A stretch of 64,000 nt of DNA from assembly GCA_965601455.1 (NCBI GenBank), contig OZ271831.1:1178001-1242000 (forward strand), in the 5' to 3' direction. Under the pieces are notes generated by a model, which made no database searches, had not been told where the DNA came from, and was given only the letters and a program-made list of their open reading frames with translations. The stretch is from JANQEU01 sp965601455 (lineage in GTDB: Bacteria > Bacteroidota > Bacteroidia > Cytophagales > Cyclobacteriaceae). The position numbers were made by a program, and so were the translations under genes. Positions 62,762-64,000 of this stretch are shown one piece after another. Every line of letters begins with the position of its first letter. Position 1 is the first letter of the stretch.

Positions 62762-64000
62762 TTAGATAAACTCTTCACCATTTGGATTGGTGCCCAATGG
62801 CTCATTATTCATATCAAAATCCATCCGTCCAGCAATTGCATAGGCCACGACCAACATAGGTGAGGCCAGAAAATTCATTTTGATATTCGGATGTATTCTC
62901 GCTTCGAAGTTCCTGTTTCCGGATAATGCTGAACAAACAACCAGGTCGTTTTCGATAACGGCTTGTTGGACATCCGCCATCATATCTCCAGAATTACCAA
63001 TACAAGTTGTGCAGCCGTAACCTACCACATGGAATCGTAGTGCTTCCAGGTATGGAAGTAGCTGGGATTTTTCCAGATAATCAGTCACTACACGAGAACC
63101 TGGTGCAAGTGAGGTCTTCACCCAGGGTTTTATATTTAAGCCCATTTCAACGGCCTTTTTCGCAACTAATCCAGCACCGATCATCACACTTGGATTACTA
63201 GTATTGGTACAGGATGTGATGGCTGCAATAACTACCGCACCATCCGAAAGGTTGAATTGGATATCTCCTTTTTTCATTGGAATCGACCGCACCTCTCCGT
63301 TGAGCTTGGTAGATCCCTCTCGTTTTTCTACCGGAATATATTTCCTACTGTAAGAATCTTCCAACAGATTTGTAACCTTCGACTTCGCTTCCCGAAGTAA
63401 TATCTTATCCTGTGGACGTTTCGGACCTGAGATGGTAGGCTCAACTGAAGATAAGTCGAGTTTGAGAACATCATTGTATTCGATTTCAGCAGATGCGTCT
63501 CTCCAAAGAAGGTTCTCCTTTGCATACTTCTCCACCATATCTATATGATCTGCAGGTCTGTTGGTCTTTTGCATGTAAGCCAACGTCTGGTCATCAATGG
63601 GCCAGTGTGTGTCCGTACACCCAAACTCAGGAGACATGTTGGAAATAGTAGCTCGATCGGCAACTGTTAACATATCCAATCCGGGACCAAACACCTCCAC
63701 CATCTTACCAACAACTCCGTAATCCCGGAGCAGCCGGGTGATTGTGAGTACCAAATCAGTAGACGTTGCTCCTTCAGGCAGTTTACCTGAAAGTTCAAGT
63801 CCGATAACCTGAGGAAGGATCATATAAATAGGTTGACCAAGCATGGCCGCTTCCGCTTCAATACCTCCAACGCCCCATCCAAGAACACCAATTCCATTCA
63901 CCATTGGTGTATGACTATCCGTTCCTACCAATGTGTCAGGGAAAACATACCCATCTCTTTCGATAACACCCTTAGCCAAGTATTCAAGATTTACCTGATG
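62762..64000 (-). CDS. acnA: Aconitate hydratase, N-terminal part (cut by window edge and frameshift)
   Basis: The catalytic domains of aconitase A, which interconverts citrate and isocitrate in the TCA cycle. Frame is open to the window end (HQVNLEY precedes LAKGVIERDGYVFPDT), so the start lies outside. The [4Fe-4S] cluster Cys residues are in ITSCTNTSN and GCTTCIGNSG. It breaks at GEEFI, where a stop follows directly. Inserting one base, for instance giving TTA AAA GAC, restores FILKDIWPS and joins the swivel domain. The sequence matches the cytosolic AcnA type rather than AcnB. Confidence 0.93.
   Translation of the reverse strand, partial: HQVNLEYLAKGVIERDGYVFPDTLVGTDSHTPMVNGIGVLGWGVGGIEAEAAMLGQPIYMILPQVIGLELSGKLPEGATSTDLVLTITRLLRDYGVVGKMVEVFGPGLDMLTVADRATISNMSPEFGCTDTHWPIDDQTLAYMQKTNRPADHIDMVEKYAKENLLWRDASAEIEYNDVLKLDLSSVEPTISGPKRPQDKILLREAKSKVTNLLEDSYSRKYIPVEKREGSTKLNGEVRSIPMKKGDIQFNLSDGAVVIAAITSCTNTSNPSVMIGAGLVAKKAVEMGLNIKPWVKTSLAPGSRVVTDYLEKSQLLPYLEALRFHVVGYGCTTCIGNSGDMMADVQQAVIENDLVVCSALSGNRNFEARIHPNIKMNFLASPMLVVAYAIAGRMDFDMNNEPLGTNPNGEEFI

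Noticed and set aside
1..64000. CRISPR arrays, tRNA or rRNA genes, transposases
   Set aside because: I saw no direct repeat-spacer pattern, no tRNA-like T-loop sequence and no transposase-like frame. Small RNA genes without strong motifs could still be missed by eye.

Overview
The window looks like chromosomal DNA of a marine-type Bacteroidota, most likely Cytophagales (inference). Direct signs are two secreted proteins with type IX secretion C-terminal sorting domains, many LxxC-type lipoproteins, a DNA polymerase III alpha subunit with an N-terminal DEDD exonuclease, a long (666-residue) urocanate hydratase, DUF1080 proteins beside a Tat-exported Gfo/Idh/MocA oxidoreductase, and TAnnTTTG-like -7 boxes with little Shine-Dalgarno sequence. 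Both window edges cut genes: a family-39 glycosyltransferase on the left and aconitase on the right. No rRNA, tRNA, CRISPR array or transposase was seen.

Layout. 1-6 kb: glycosyltransferase, two small unknown genes, and a minus-strand run made of two DUF1080 proteins, an exported oxidoreductase and an unknown secreted protein. 6-9 kb: katG and an SDR-type NAD(P)-binding protein around a shared bidirectional terminator. 9-15 kb: M29-like aminopeptidase lipoprotein followed by hutU-hutI-hutG (histidine breakdown to glutamate, without hutH here). 15-30 kb: a mixed set with a Tat-exported HisC-like aminotransferase, an AEC permease, an alpha/beta hydrolase, an S41 protease, a GH5 endoglucanase with CBM and T9SS domain, DUF418, CDGSH, a beta-lactamase-fold hydrolase and DUF1684.

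30-38 kb is the most interesting stretch. A tight plus-strand operon (YbjN-like protein, PspA/IM30, 50-residue membrane peptide, DUF4178, lipoprotein, DUF350, membrane-anchored spermidine-synthase-like enzyme) converges on a minus-strand operon (SpeD-like AdoMet decarboxylase, voltage-gated K+ channel, second degenerate membrane spermidine-synthase-like protein). I infer one envelope-stress module that couples PspA to decarboxylated-AdoMet chemistry at the membrane and to K+ flux.

38-45 kb: sulfite-oxidase-like molybdoenzyme, monohaem cytochrome and membrane hydroxylase operon; a fusion of cyclic-nucleotide-binding domains to an acyltransferase; SGNH hydrolase; secreted amidase; thioredoxin. 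45-57 kb: a PKD/T9SS surface protein, a beta-helix protein, dnaE and a MacB/FtsX-type ABC permease. 57-60 kb: a DUF6973 lipoprotein followed by three 629-bp tandem units, each holding the DUF6973 3' end and a small lipoprotein gene; the layout recalls effector/immunity arrays with orphan modules. 60-64 kb: a broken SnoaL-like gene, a lipoprotein gene and aconitase.

Three genes between 57.4 and 62.8 kb (DUF6973 lipoprotein, SnoaL-like, aconitase) are each broken by a frameshift that one extra base would repair. Because aconitase is a core enzyme, assembly or sequencing error is a serious alternative to real gene decay.
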